Shown piece after piece: positions 26,397-34,281 of a stretch of DNA of 64,000 nt (position 1 is its first letter; the number at the start of each line of letters is the position of its first letter). Source of the stretch: a bacterium (GTDB lineage: Bacteria; Zhuqueibacterota; Zhuqueibacteria; Oleimicrobiales; Geothermoviventaceae); the NCBI GenBank assembly GCA_028275345.1, contig JAPWUV010000001.1:496001-560000 (forward strand), in the 5' to 3' direction. Under the pieces are notes generated by a model that ran no database searches, had not been told where the DNA came from, and worked only from the letters and a program-made list of their open reading frames with translations. The position numbers and the translations under genes are program-made.

Positions 26397-28697
26397 ATGG
26401 CCAAGAAACTGGTTCGTTCCGTTTGGGATTTTGAGAACGAGTGGGTGGAGACGGTGGCTGAGGTCCCGGAAAGGCTACCGGAACCTTGGGCGCCCGACCG
26501 GCCCTTGCGAGTGGCCGGTCAGAAATACCCGCGCGTGGATGGCTACCAGCGCGTCTCCGGCGACGCCAGGTACGCCTTCGACATTCAGCTGCCCCGCATG
26601 CTCCACGGCAAGATCCTGCGATCCCCCTTGCCCCACGCGCGCGTGAAACAGATTCGGGCCGAAAAGGCCCTTGCGCTCCCGGGGGTTGTCGCCGTTTTCA
26701 CGCACGAGAACATCCCCCCAATCCCGTGGTATGGAGATTCCTTCCTCTTCGACCCGCACGTCCGCTACGAAGGGGATGAGGTGGCTTTGGTCGTGGCTGA
26801 ATCGGAGGCCGTGGCCGAGGAGGCTCTGGGGCTGATCGAGGTGGACTACGAGCCGCTTCCCTTCGTCATCGATCCCGAGGAGGCGCTGGCGGCCGGGGCT
26901 CCGAAGCTCCATGACGAGGGGAATCTTTGGAACGGCCGCCCAAACGTCTACGAGCGCGGGGACGTCGAGAAAGGGTTTCAGGAAGCGGACGTGGTCGTCG
27001 AGGATACCTTCCGTACCCAGGTGGTCCACCACGCCCAGCTTGAGGTTCACGTCTGCGTGGCGGACTGGGAGGGAGATCAGCTTACCGTTTACGAGACGAC
27101 TCAGGCGACCTTCAGCGTCCAGAGGTCTCTGGCCTCGATCCTCAAGCTGCCGCTCAATAAGGTGCGCGTGGTGAACTACTTCATGGGCGGAGGATTCGGG
27201 AGCAAGCTGGGGCTGGAAAAGCAGACCGTGCTGGCCGCCCTGGCCGCGAAGCAACTGGGGCGGCCGGTGCGCATCGCCAACCCGCGGAAGGATGAATTCC
27301 TGGCGATGGGCAATCGGCCTTCTTCCATCCAGAAGCTCAAGGTGGGGGCGAAGAGGGACGGTACGCTTACCGCCATTTCCCTGTGGTCCTTGGGACCGGG
27401 CGGCGCCTACCGCTCTGCGGGAGCTGAGCTGGGTACGCCGGTTCGAGAGATTTACAAGTGCCCGAATGTGAGGACGGAAGAGTCGACGGTGTACATCAAC
27501 GCAGGGCCGGCGAGGCCGAAGAGGGCTCCGGGCCATCCGCAGGGTACGTTCGCGCTGGAGTCGATCCTGGATGAGGTGGCGGAGAAGCTGGGGATGGATC
27601 CCCTGGAGTTCCGCCTCAAGAACTACGCCGAGATCGACCAGGTGCGCAACCGTCCGTACACCAGCAAGTATCTTCGGGAGGCGTACGAGGCGGGAGCCAA
27701 GGCGATTGGGTGGTACGAGAAGCGGAACAAGATCCCGGGCAGTGGGGTGGGGCCCATCAAGCGCGGGATCGGAATGGCTACCCAGATCTGGGGAGGTGGG
27801 GGAGGTCCCCCTGCCTACGCCACGGTGGAGATCGTCTCCGATGGCTCGGTGATCGTCCGCTCCGGAAGCCAAGACATCGGGGGAGGCACGCGGACCATCG
27901 TCGCCCAGGTGGCAGCGGAGGAACTGGGAATCCCGATGGACCGGGTGACCGTGATCATGGGCGACACGGCTCTGTGCCCCTACGGGCCCACTAGCGGGGG
28001 TAGCGTGACGGCTGCTTCGATCACCCCGGCGGTCCTTGCCGCTGCCGTCGAAGCCCGCGAGCAGCTGAAGGGTTATGCCGCCTCCGCGTTGAATGTGCCG
28101 GCCGATCAGTTGGCTTGGGAGCCTGGGCGGTTCTTCCTGAAGTCGGATCCGGGGAAATCCATCAGCTTCGAAGAGGCGGCCAGTCGGCTCCGGAGCAACA
28201 TGATCGTAGTGACGGGCGCCCGGGGCCCCAATCCTGAGGGATACACCATCAACTCCTTCGGGGCCCAGTTCGCCGAGGTGGAGGTGGACACGGAGACGGG
28301 ACGGGTGCGGGTGCTGAAGATCGTGGCGGCGCACAGCGTGGGGCGGTTGATCAACCCGCTGACGGGCCGTTGCCAGTTCGAAGGCGGGATCATCATGGGG
28401 CTCGGGTTTGCCCTACTGGAAAACCGGTGGATGGATCCCAATGTGGGGAGGATGATCAACACCAATCTGCACGACTACCGGGTGCCGACGATGATGGAGA
28501 TCCCCGAGATCGAAGTGATCATCGTGAGCGAGCCGGACACGAAAGCCAACCCCGTGGGAGGAATCGGCATTGGGGAGCCGGCCATCATTCCCACGGCTGC
28601 GGCCATCGCCAATGCGGTCTACAATGCCATCGGCGTCCGGGTTCGGGAGCTACCCATCACCCCCTATCGCGTGCTGGAAGCGTTGGGCAAAGCATGA
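26397..28697 (+). CDS. paoC: Molybdopterin-binding catalytic subunit of aldehyde oxidoreductase (xanthine oxidase family)
   Basis: 766 residues. Family features are the N-terminal R-V-D-G-Y-Q-R-V-S-G-D-A-R-Y domain, M-G-G-G-F-G-S-K for cofactor binding, R-A-P-G-H-P-Q at the substrate side, and the C-terminal G-I-G-I-G-E-P-A with the catalytic base glutamate. The CO dehydrogenase active-site Cys motif is absent. It has no export signal of its own, so it would travel with the Tat-bearing small subunit. Similarity to PaoC/YagR is by motif; oxidation of aromatic or other aldehydes is the likely reaction, though other purine or N-heterocycle substrates are possible. Confidence 0.82.
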   Translation: MAKKLVRSVWDFENEWVETVAEVPERLPEPWAPDRPLRVAGQKYPRVDGYQRVSGDARYAFDIQLPRMLHGKILRSPLPHARVKQIRAEKALALPGVVAVFTHENIPPIPWYGDSFLFDPHVRYEGDEVALVVAESEAVAEEALGLIEVDYEPLPFVIDPEEALAAGAPKLHDEGNLWNGRPNVYERGDVEKGFQEADVVVEDTFRTQVVHHAQLEVHVCVADWEGDQLTVYETTQATFSVQRSLASILKLPLNKVRVVNYFMGGGFGSKLGLEKQTVLAALAAKQLGRPVRIANPRKDEFLAMGNRPSSIQKLKVGAKRDGTLTAISLWSLGPGGAYRSAGAELGTPVREIYKCPNVRTEESTVYINAGPARPKRAPGHPQGTFALESILDEVAEKLGMDPLEFRLKNYAEIDQVRNRPYTSKYLREAYEAGAKAIGWYEKRNKIPGSGVGPIKRGIGMATQIWGGGGGPPAYATVEIVSDGSVIVRSGSQDIGGGTRTIVAQVAAEELGIPMDRVTVIMGDTALCPYGPTSGGSVTAASITPAVLAAAVEAREQLKGYAASALNVPADQLAWEPGRFFLKSDPGKSISFEEAASRLRSNMIVVTGARGPNPEGYTINSFGAQFAEVEVDTETGRVRVLKIVAAHSVGRLINPLTGRCQFEGGIIMGLGFALLENRWMDPNVGRMINTNLHDYRVPTMMEIPEIEVIIVSEPDTKANPVGGIGIGEPAIIPTAAAIANAVYNAIGVRVRELPITPYRVLEALGKA

Positions 28698-28718
28698 AAC
28701 ACGGACACGAGGATGGCA

Positions 28719-29693
28719 ATGAAGAACTTCGAGCACGTGGATGCGCGGTCCCTCGCTGAGGCCTCCAGGCTTCTGACGGAGAAGCCCAGCGTGGCCATCG
28801 CGGGCGGGCAGGACCTCCTCTGCATGATGAAAGACGGCCTGCTTGAGCCTGCGAGGGTCGTGAATCTCAAGAGCATTCCCGGCCTCAGCCGGATCGTCTA
28901 CGACGAGGCGAAGGGTCTTTCCATTGGAGCGCTCGTGACCCTTTCCGAGCTGGAGGAGCATCCGGCGGTTCGTCAACTCTACCCGGCGATCGCCCAGGCG
29001 GCTGGGCTGGTAGGCTCGCCCCAGATTCGGAATCTGGGCACGGCGGGCGGAAACCTGTGCCAGAAACCCCGCTGCTGGTACTACCGCGGGCATTTCCCCT
29101 GCCTGCGGCGGGGGGGCGACTACTGCTCCGCGGCGGCCGGGCAGAATCGGTATCATTGCATCCTGGGCGGGGATCCGTGCTACATGGTGCACCCCTCGGA
29201 TCTGGCGGTGCCGCTGGTGGCTTTTGGAGCCCGCGTGGAGATCGCGGGGCCGAAAGGACGCCGCAGCGTGCCGCTCGAAGAGTTCTACATCCCGCCTCGG
29301 GTGGATGTGACGAGGGAGACCATTTTGAGGCCGGGTGAGGTGGTGACAGCCATCGTCGTGCCCCCAGCAAGGGGCCGGATCAGCGCTTTCGTCAAATTCG
29401 CTGAACGAGGCGCCTGGGACTTCGCAGTGGCGAGCGTCGCCGTGGTGGTACAGAAGGGGGAAGACGGCAAGCTCATGGGAGGACGGGTGGTGCTGGGAGG
29501 TGTGGCTCCTGTCCCCTGGCTTGCCCCGAAGGCCTCGGAGGCGCTGACCGGCTCCGAACTTTCGGAAGCCGCCTTTGGGAGAATCGCGGAGCTGGCTCTG
29601 GAGGGGGCGCAGCCATTGGCTCAGAACGGCTACAAGGTGCCTTTGACGAAGAGTCTGGTCAGGAAAGCGCTCCGGATGGCGGTTAACGCGTAG
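28719..29693 (+). CDS. paoB: FAD-binding subunit with Cys-rich insert (PaoB/YagS type)
   Basis: 324 residues. FAD-binding signatures are I-A-G-G-Q-D-L-L and the N-L-G-T-A-G-G-N-L motif. Between residues 114 and 154 it has six cysteines (114, 119, 128, 136, 147, 154), an insert like the one that holds an extra [4Fe-4S] cluster in PaoB and 4-hydroxybenzoyl-CoA reductase. This is why I call the complex PaoABC-like and not a xanthine dehydrogenase. The ATG at 28719 is preferred to one two codons earlier because the GAGG site would abut the earlier codon. Confidence 0.83.
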   Translation: MKNFEHVDARSLAEASRLLTEKPSVAIAGGQDLLCMMKDGLLEPARVVNLKSIPGLSRIVYDEAKGLSIGALVTLSELEEHPAVRQLYPAIAQAAGLVGSPQIRNLGTAGGNLCQKPRCWYYRGHFPCLRRGGDYCSAAAGQNRYHCILGGDPCYMVHPSDLAVPLVAFGARVEIAGPKGRRSVPLEEFYIPPRVDVTRETILRPGEVVTAIVVPPARGRISAFVKFAERGAWDFAVASVAVVVQKGEDGKLMGGRVVLGGVAPVPWLAPKASEALTGSELSEAAFGRIAELALEGAQPLAQNGYKVPLTKSLVRKALRMAVNA

Positions 29694-29700
29694 AGGGATT

Positions 29701-30525
29701 ATGCCGGACATCTGGGAAACGCTCGTGGATATGCAGCGGCGGGGCGAGCCGGGGGCTCTGGCGATCGTCGTGCACGTGGAGGGCTCGACGCCCCGGGAGC
29801 CCGGCTCAAAGATGATCGTGAAGCAGGACGGATCGGTCGTGGGGAGCGTCGGAGGGGGAGAGCTCGAATACCAGGCGGTTCAGCTGGCTCTGGAAGCCAT
29901 GCGTCGCGGCAAGCCGGTCCGCCAGCTCTTCTCGCTGCATCAAGACCTCGGGATGCGGTGCGGTGGCCAGGTGGAGGTGTACATCGAGCCGATTCGGCCT
30001 CTGGAGAAGCTCGTCGTGTTCGGGGCTGGCCACGTGGGCGCCGCCATCGCGCGCATGGGGGCGATGCTGGGGTTCTGGGTGACCGTGGTGGATGATCGTC
30101 CCGGCTTTGCCAGCGAAGAGAGGATCCCGGAGGCGCACCAGTTCGTCGAGGCAAGCTACCCCGAGGCGATCCAGCGAATGACCTTCGATCGGCACACCTA
30201 CGCAATCATCGTGACCCACGGGCACGGGCACGACGACGAAGTCCTACGGGCGCTCGCGGATAAGGAGCTGGCCTATCTCGGCATGATTGGCAGTCGCCGC
30301 AAGGTGCAGGTTGCTTTCGAAAATCTGCGGCAGGCGGGCGTTCCGGAGGAACGGATCGCGAGGGTGCGAGCCCCCATGGGCCTGGACATCGGGGCGGAGA
30401 CACCGGAGGAGATCGCGATTTCCGTGCTTGCGGAGATCATCGCCTTGAGAAGAGGAGTAGACGTTTCTCCGCTGGGCATGAAGGAGCGCGTGCTGGGCCA
30501 GCCGGTTGGAGCCCCAGCGAAATGA
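29701..30525 (+). CDS. xdhC: XdhC/PaoD-family molybdenum cofactor chaperone
   Basis: 274 residues with the N-terminal XdhC domain (G-S-T-P-R-E-P-G-S-K-M and G-S-V-G-G-G-E-L-E) and the Rossmann-like C-terminal domain (V-F-G-A-G-H-V-G, Y-L-G-M-I-G-S-R-R-K). Proteins of this family bind Moco, promote its sulfuration and insert it into xanthine-oxidase-family enzymes. Position directly after the three structural genes and an ATGA overlap with the next gene support maturation of this enzyme. Confidence 0.88.
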   Translation: MPDIWETLVDMQRRGEPGALAIVVHVEGSTPREPGSKMIVKQDGSVVGSVGGGELEYQAVQLALEAMRRGKPVRQLFSLHQDLGMRCGGQVEVYIEPIRPLEKLVVFGAGHVGAAIARMGAMLGFWVTVVDDRPGFASEERIPEAHQFVEASYPEAIQRMTFDRHTYAIIVTHGHGHDDEVLRALADKELAYLGMIGSRRKVQVAFENLRQAGVPEERIARVRAPMGLDIGAETPEEIAISVLAEIIALRRGVDVSPLGMKERVLGQPVGAPAK

Positions 30526-31139
30526 GGGTGGCTGGCATCATCTTGGCGGCCGGGGAATCGCGGCGCTTCGGATCGCCTAAGGCGCTGGCCCAATGGAGAG
30601 GCAAAAGCTTCGCGGCGGCCGTCGTGGAGGCGATGCGACGGGCTCAGCTCGAGCCCCGGGTGCTCGTGTTGGGACACGGAGCCGAAGAGCTACGCGCGGC
30701 GCTTGCATCCCTCGATGCCCGCGTCGTGGTCAATGAACAGTACCAGAGGGGGCAGCTGTCCTCCGCGCAAGAGGGCATTCGCGCCGTCGCGGGAGACTGC
30801 GAAGCGGCGGTGATCGCTCTCGTCGATCAGCCTCATCTTTCCGCAGGGATATTCCAGCAGCTGAGGGCGGAGCTGAGCACGAGGGGGCAGTCCATCGTCA
30901 TCCCTCGCGTGGGGGGAAGGCGAGCCCATCCTGTGGGGATGAATTCTCGCTGGTTTGAGGGGATCCTCCACATGGATCCCTCCCAGAGCCTGCGCGACTT
31001 CCTGCGCAATCATGAGGAGGATATCACCTACCTCGAGGTCGAGGATGAGACCCTCCTTGTTGATGTGGACACGCCGGAAGATCTAGCTCGGCTCGAGAAA
31101 GCAGGCGGAAGGGATCACCGGTCCCCGGAAGGGGAGTAG
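30522..31139 (+). CDS. mocA: MocA-like molybdenum cofactor cytidylyltransferase
   Basis: 205 residues of the MobA/MocA nucleotidyltransferase fold: I-I-L-A-A-G-E-S-R-R-F-G-S-P-K at the N-terminus, A-L-V-D-Q-P-H-L with the metal-binding aspartate, and D-V-D-T-P-E-D-L near the end. In the xanthine oxidase family this enzyme converts Moco to the cytosine dinucleotide (MCD), which fits the PaoC-type subunit upstream. It is translationally coupled to xdhC and probably ends the operon. Confidence 0.85.
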   Translation: MRVAGIILAAGESRRFGSPKALAQWRGKSFAAAVVEAMRRAQLEPRVLVLGHGAEELRAALASLDARVVVNEQYQRGQLSSAQEGIRAVAGDCEAAVIALVDQPHLSAGIFQQLRAELSTRGQSIVIPRVGGRRAHPVGMNSRWFEGILHMDPSQSLRDFLRNHEEDITYLEVEDETLLVDVDTPEDLARLEKAGGRDHRSPEGE

Positions 31140-31487
31140 GAAAAACGCAGCAAGTGGGCAGTCCTTGCTCACTGGGGGTTCCCGGAGCTCGCCGCGGGGC
31201 AAGCAAGACGGCGGTCAGCTAGGGCCGGTGAGAAGTACGGGAAGGCGTAGCAGATCTACGCGGTCGAGAAGGAATGGGTGACGCGGGAGGGGAATCCCAG
31301 TCTTCCGCGGATAGATTACTTGCTCCCGGTGACCGCCTTGCCTGGTCTAGACCCGGCACGGTTTCCGAATCGCGATGAAGAGCGCGCTCCCTACCGGCAC
31401 CGACACAGGACGAGTCACCTTGCTGGAACACAGGAGGATAGCTTGCCTCCGGGCAACGGCGGGCAAAGACCCCCCTCCCCGTTTTAG
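31140..31487. other. Intergenic region between mocA and tRNA-Asn
   Basis: About 350 bp between converging transcripts. I see no gene and no canonical terminator. Small open frames here are Arg/Pro-rich and unsupported. Confidence 0.35.
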
Positions 31488-31560
31488 CTCCGGCGGGAGG
31501 ACTCGAACCTCCAACCTAGTGGTTAACAGCCACCCGCTCTGCCAATTGAGCTACGCCGGA
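31488..31560 (-). tRNA. tRNA-Asn (GTT)
   Basis: 73 nt on the minus strand. The acceptor TCCGGCG pairs with CGCCGGA, the anticodon loop is CTGTTAA, and the T-arm is GGAGG-TTCGAGT-CCTCC. The discriminator is G and CCA is not encoded. Confidence 0.95.
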
Positions 31561-31578
31561 GTTTCGACCGACAGCGCG

Positions 31579-31607
31579 AATATACCACACGCCGCCCGAA
31601 AAGTCAA
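31579..31607 (-). promoter_or_regulatory. Promoter of tRNA-Asn
   Basis: TTGACT (31607-31602) and TATATT (31584-31579) on the minus strand, spacer 17 bp, 18 bp before the mature 5' end. Confidence 0.75.
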
Positions 31608-31936
31608 GACCTTTGGGCCTGACGCATTAGCCAATGGGAGAATGAGGCCCAATCGCTGTTTCTACACGCGCCGGCGAACTTTGGCCCCGCCCGGCGCCTG
31701 CGGTATCGCCATCCGGGTAGCAATAGTCGGACGGGGTTCATCCCGCGCATGACTTCCGTCGTGAGCGGGATCCACTCGGGGCTCAGGTGGTGCTCGAGGA
31801 TCTGACGCGGGGAGCAAGGGGGTCGAGGAGTGGAGTTTTCCGGACCTGAAAGGGCGCACTGCGGTGGCTGAGGCGAAGTTCCGCGGGGTTCTGGGGACCC
31901 CGGAGCGGGAATAGGGTAAAACGTCACGCACAAGAC

Positions 31937-31972
31937 GGGAGGAGGGGAAGAGGGGAGGGAGGAAGAAAGGAG
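31937..31972 (+). promoter_or_regulatory. Homopurine, G-quadruplex-capable tract abutting the tRNA-tuf promoter
   Basis: 36 consecutive purines end exactly where the -35 hexamer begins. Within them GGG-AGGA-GGGG-AAGA-GGGG-A-GGG (31937-31959) fits the G-quadruplex pattern with loops of 4, 4 and 1. Confidence 0.5.
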
Positions 31973-32000
31973 TTGCTTTTGTCGGCTTTTTGTGTATATT
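31973..32000 (+). promoter_or_regulatory. Promoter of the tRNA-tuf operon
   Basis: TTGCTT (31973-31978) and TATATT (31995-32000), spacer 16 bp, 40 bp before the first tRNA. The -10 and spacing match those of the rpsL promoter. Confidence 0.7.
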
Positions 32001-32039
32001 CAAAGCTTGTCTTGCCATGCACTGACCCACGAGTTCCGG

Positions 32040-32112
32040 GCCACCATAGCTCAATTGGTAGAGCGCCTCACTTGTAATGAGGTGGTTGCGGGTTCGAGTC
32101 CTGCTGGTGGCT
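32040..32112 (+). tRNA. tRNA-Thr (TGT)
   Basis: 73 nt. Acceptor GCCACCA/TGGTGGC, anticodon loop CTTGTAA, discriminator T, no encoded CCA. First of four tRNAs in the thr-tyr-gly-thr-tuf order also known from E. coli. Confidence 0.95.
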
Positions 32113-32139
32113 CTTGCCGTGCGGAGTGGGGGTGGAACT

Positions 32140-32222
32140 GGGGAGGTGCCCGAGCGGCCAAAGGGAGCAGACTGTAAATCTGCCGGCGTATGCCTGCGGA
32201 GGTTCGAATCCTCCCCTCCCCA
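32140..32222 (+). tRNA. tRNA-Tyr (GTA)
   Basis: 83 nt, class II with a long variable arm. Acceptor GGGGAGG/CCTCCCC, anticodon loop CTGTAAA, T-arm GGAGG-TTCGAAT-CCTCC, discriminator A, no encoded CCA. Confidence 0.95.
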
Positions 32223-32243
32223 CAGCGGAAGGGAATCGGACAG

Positions 32244-32319
32244 GCGGGAGTAACTCAGGTGGTAGAGTCACGGCCTTCCAAGCCGTTGGTCGCGGGTTCG
32301 AGTCCCGTCTCCCGCTCCA
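32244..32319 (+). tRNA. tRNA-Gly (TCC), CCA encoded
   Basis: Acceptor GCGGGAG/CTCCCGC, anticodon loop CTTCCAA, discriminator T followed by genomic CCA. It is the only tRNA of the six in this window with an encoded CCA. Confidence 0.95.
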
Positions 32320-32342
32320 GGTGATGGCCGGCGGGGGAGCGC

Positions 32343-32415
<73 letters not shown>

Positions 32416-32470
32416 CAGAGAAGAGAGCATGTGATGGAAAAAGAACAAGCCCTCTGGGAGGAGTGGAGCG

Positions 32471-33670
32471 ATGGCGAAGCAGAAGTTTGAGCGGAAGAAG
32501 CCGCACGTGAATATTGGGACGATAGGGCATGTGGATCATGGGAAGACGACGTTGACGGCGGCGATAACGCAGGTATTGGCGAAGTATGGGTTAGCGCAGG
32601 CGAAGAGTTACGAGGAGATTGACAATGCGCCGGAGGAGAAGGCGCGGGGTTTGACGATCAATGTGCATCATGCGGAGTATGAGACGGAGAAGCGGCATTA
32701 TGCGCATGTGGATTGTCCGGGGCATGCGGACTATGTGAAGAACATGGTGACGGGGGCGGCGCAGATGGATGGGGCGATTTTGGTGGTGAGTGCGGCGGAT
32801 GGGCCGATGCCGCAGACGCGGGAGCATGTGTTATTGGCGCGGCAGGTGAATGTTCCGTATTTGGTGGTGTTTTTGAACAAGGTGGATCAGGTGGATGATC
32901 CGGAGTTATTGGAGTTGGTGGAGTTGGAGGTGCGGGAGTTACTGAGTCAGTATGAGTTTCCTGGGGATGAGGTGCCGGTGATCCGGGGGAGTGCGTTGAA
33001 GGCGTTGGAGTGTGGGTGTGGGAGGCGGGAGTGTGTGCATTGTGGGCCGATATTGCAGTTGATGGATGCGGTGGATGCGTATGTGCCGGAGCCGGTGCGG
33101 GAGGTGGACAAGCCGTTTTTGATGCCTGTGGAGGATGTGTTTTCGATTACGGGTCGGGGGACGGTTGGGACGGGGCGGATTGAGCGGGGGCGGGTGCGTG
33201 TGGGGGATGAGGTGGAGATTGTGGGGTTGGGGATGAAGCGGAAGACGGTGGTGACGGGGGTGGAGATGTTTCGGAAGGTATTGGATGAGGGGATAGCTGG
33301 GGACAATGTGGGGTTATTGTTGCGGGGGGTGGAGAAGGACGAGTTGGAGCGGGGGATGGTGGTGGCGGCGCCGGGGAGCATTACGCCGCACACGCGGTTT
33401 CGGGGGCAGGTGTATGTGTTGAAGAAGGAGGAGGGGGGTCGGCACACGCCGTTTTTCAGTGGGTATCGGCCGCAGTTTTATTTTCGGACGACGGATGTGA
33501 CGGGGACGATCAAGTTGCCGGAGGGGGTGGAGATGGTGATGCCGGGGGACAACATTGAGATGGAGGTGGAGTTGCAGAAGCCGATTGCGATGGAGGAGGG
33601 GCTGCGGTTTGCGATTCGGGAGGGCGGCCGCACCGTCGGCGCAGGCGTCGTCACCAAGATCCTGGAATAG
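32471..33670 (+). CDS. tuf: Elongation factor Tu, copy 1
   Basis: 399 residues. Delivers aminoacyl-tRNA to the ribosome. The GTPase motifs are [14 protein letters not shown] and N-K-V-D, with the switch I threonine kept in R-G-L-T-I-N-V. Two oddities: residues 181-191 form a CxC-x4-CxxC cluster where most EF-Tu have a short acidic loop, and codon usage is extreme (four-fold boxes nearly all end in G, two-fold boxes in T; only two of about 80 codons in 32762-33000 end in C) until about 33625, after which C-ending codons return. The nearly identical second copy lies at 48592-49791. Cotranscribed with four upstream tRNAs. Confidence 0.97.
   Translation: MAKQKFERKKPHVNIGTIGHVDHGKTTLTAAITQVLAKYGLAQAKSYEEIDNAPEEKARGLTINVHHAEYETEKRHYAHVDCPGHADYVKNMVTGAAQMDGAILVVSAADGPMPQTREHVLLARQVNVPYLVVFLNKVDQVDDPELLELVELEVRELLSQYEFPGDEVPVIRGSALKALECGCGRRECVHCGPILQLMDAVDAYVPEPVREVDKPFLMPVEDVFSITGRGTVGTGRIERGRVRVGDEVEIVGLGMKRKTVVTGVEMFRKVLDEGIAGDNVGLLLRGVEKDELERGMVVAAPGSITPHTRFRGQVYVLKKEEGGRHTPFFSGYRPQFYFRTTDVTGTIKLPEGVEMVMPGDNIEMEVELQKPIAMEEGLRFAIREGGRTVGAGVVTKILE
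33151..33175 (+). other. G-quadruplex motif inside tuf copy 1
   Basis: GGG-TC-GGGGG-ACGGTT-GGG-AC-GGGG on the coding strand, loops of 2, 6 and 2, encoding the T-G-R-G-T-V-G-T-G segment. The same motif is at 49272-49296 in copy 2. Confidence 0.5.
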
Positions 33671-33702
33671 GGGTCACTCACAGCCCGGTCAGGTAGAGTT
33701 CG

Positions 33703-33852
33703 ATGCGTGAGATCATCACCCTGGAATGTACCGAATGCAAGCGGCGGAATTACACGACCACGAAAAACCGCCGCAAGCACCCAAACCGCCTGGAGTTGCG
33801 GAAGTATTGCAAGTGGTGCAATAAGCACACCCTGCACCGCGAGACGCGTTAA
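33703..33852 (+). CDS. rpmG: 50S ribosomal protein L33, zinc-binding form
   Basis: 49 residues: [12 protein letters not shown], then C-K-W-C near residue 36-39, giving the four cysteines of the C+ (zinc ribbon) type. It has the usual length and place between tuf and tRNA-Trp/secE. Confidence 0.93.
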   Translation: MREIITLECTECKRRNYTTTKNRRKHPNRLELRKYCKWCNKHTLHRETR

Positions 33853-33900
33853 CCAAGCTCGTGGGGTGCTCGCGATTCTGCGCCCCCCAAAGAAGAGGAC

Positions 33901-33974
33901 AGGCCCGTAGCTCAAGTGGCTAGAGCACCGGACTCCAAATCCGGCGGTTGGGGGTTCGAGTCCCTCCGGGCCTG
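33901..33974 (+). tRNA. tRNA-Trp (CCA)
   Basis: 74 nt. Acceptor AGGCCCG/CGGGCCT, anticodon loop CTCCAAA, discriminator G, no encoded CCA. It sits between rpmG and secE, a placement seen in many bacteria. Confidence 0.95.
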
Positions 33975-34025
33975 CTCTTTTATGCCTTGGCGAAGGTCCT
34001 GGAAGCCGAAATCGGGGCAAACGCG

Positions 34026-34208
34026 ATGATCAAGAAGCTCATCAACTTCCTGCGGGAAGTTCGGCAGGAAATGGATCGGGTGAGCTGGCCGACGAAAGAC
34101 GAGGTGCGCGAATCCACCGTCATTGTGCTGCTCTTCTCGCTCTTTTTCGCCATCTTCATCTTCGCGGTGGACCAGTTGCTCACCGAAATCGTCCGCATCC
34201 TCTACTAG
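34026..34208 (+). CDS. secE: Preprotein translocase subunit SecE
   Basis: 60 residues, the short one-helix form: an amphipathic N-terminal helix with E-V-R-Q-E-M-D-R-V-S-W-P-T-K, then one membrane helix (I-V-L-L-F-S-L-F-F-A-I-F-I-F). Forms SecYEG with the SecY at 59199. The ATG giving M-I-K-K-L-I-N-F is chosen because upstream codons run into tRNA-Trp. Confidence 0.92.
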   Translation: MIKKLINFLREVRQEMDRVSWPTKDEVRESTVIVLLFSLFFAIFIFAVDQLLTEIVRILY

Positions 34209-34281
34209 CCGCCATTCGGTCGCCAAGGCGAGTTGAGCTCGAAGGCGGGGGCAGTAGAGAATGATGGAGAGGTGATGGCCT

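Larger units (their letters stand above)
31561..32039. other. Intergenic region between divergent tRNA promoters
   Basis: About 480 bp containing the tRNA-Asn promoter on the minus strand, a TGGGCCT/AGGCCCA inverted repeat (31614-31620/31645-31651), a homopurine tract and the tRNA-tuf operon promoter. No gene is supported. Confidence 0.5.

Noticed and set aside
26397-28697. CO dehydrogenase or xanthine dehydrogenase large subunit
   Set aside because: The CO dehydrogenase Cys loop is absent and the partner FAD subunit has the Cys-rich insert of the PaoB type.
32947-33447. 166-codon antisense frame in tuf (and its twin at 49068-49568)
   Set aside because: A by-product of the NNG/NNT codon bias, which removes stops on the other strand; composition is Asn/Pro/Ser/Thr-rich without signature.
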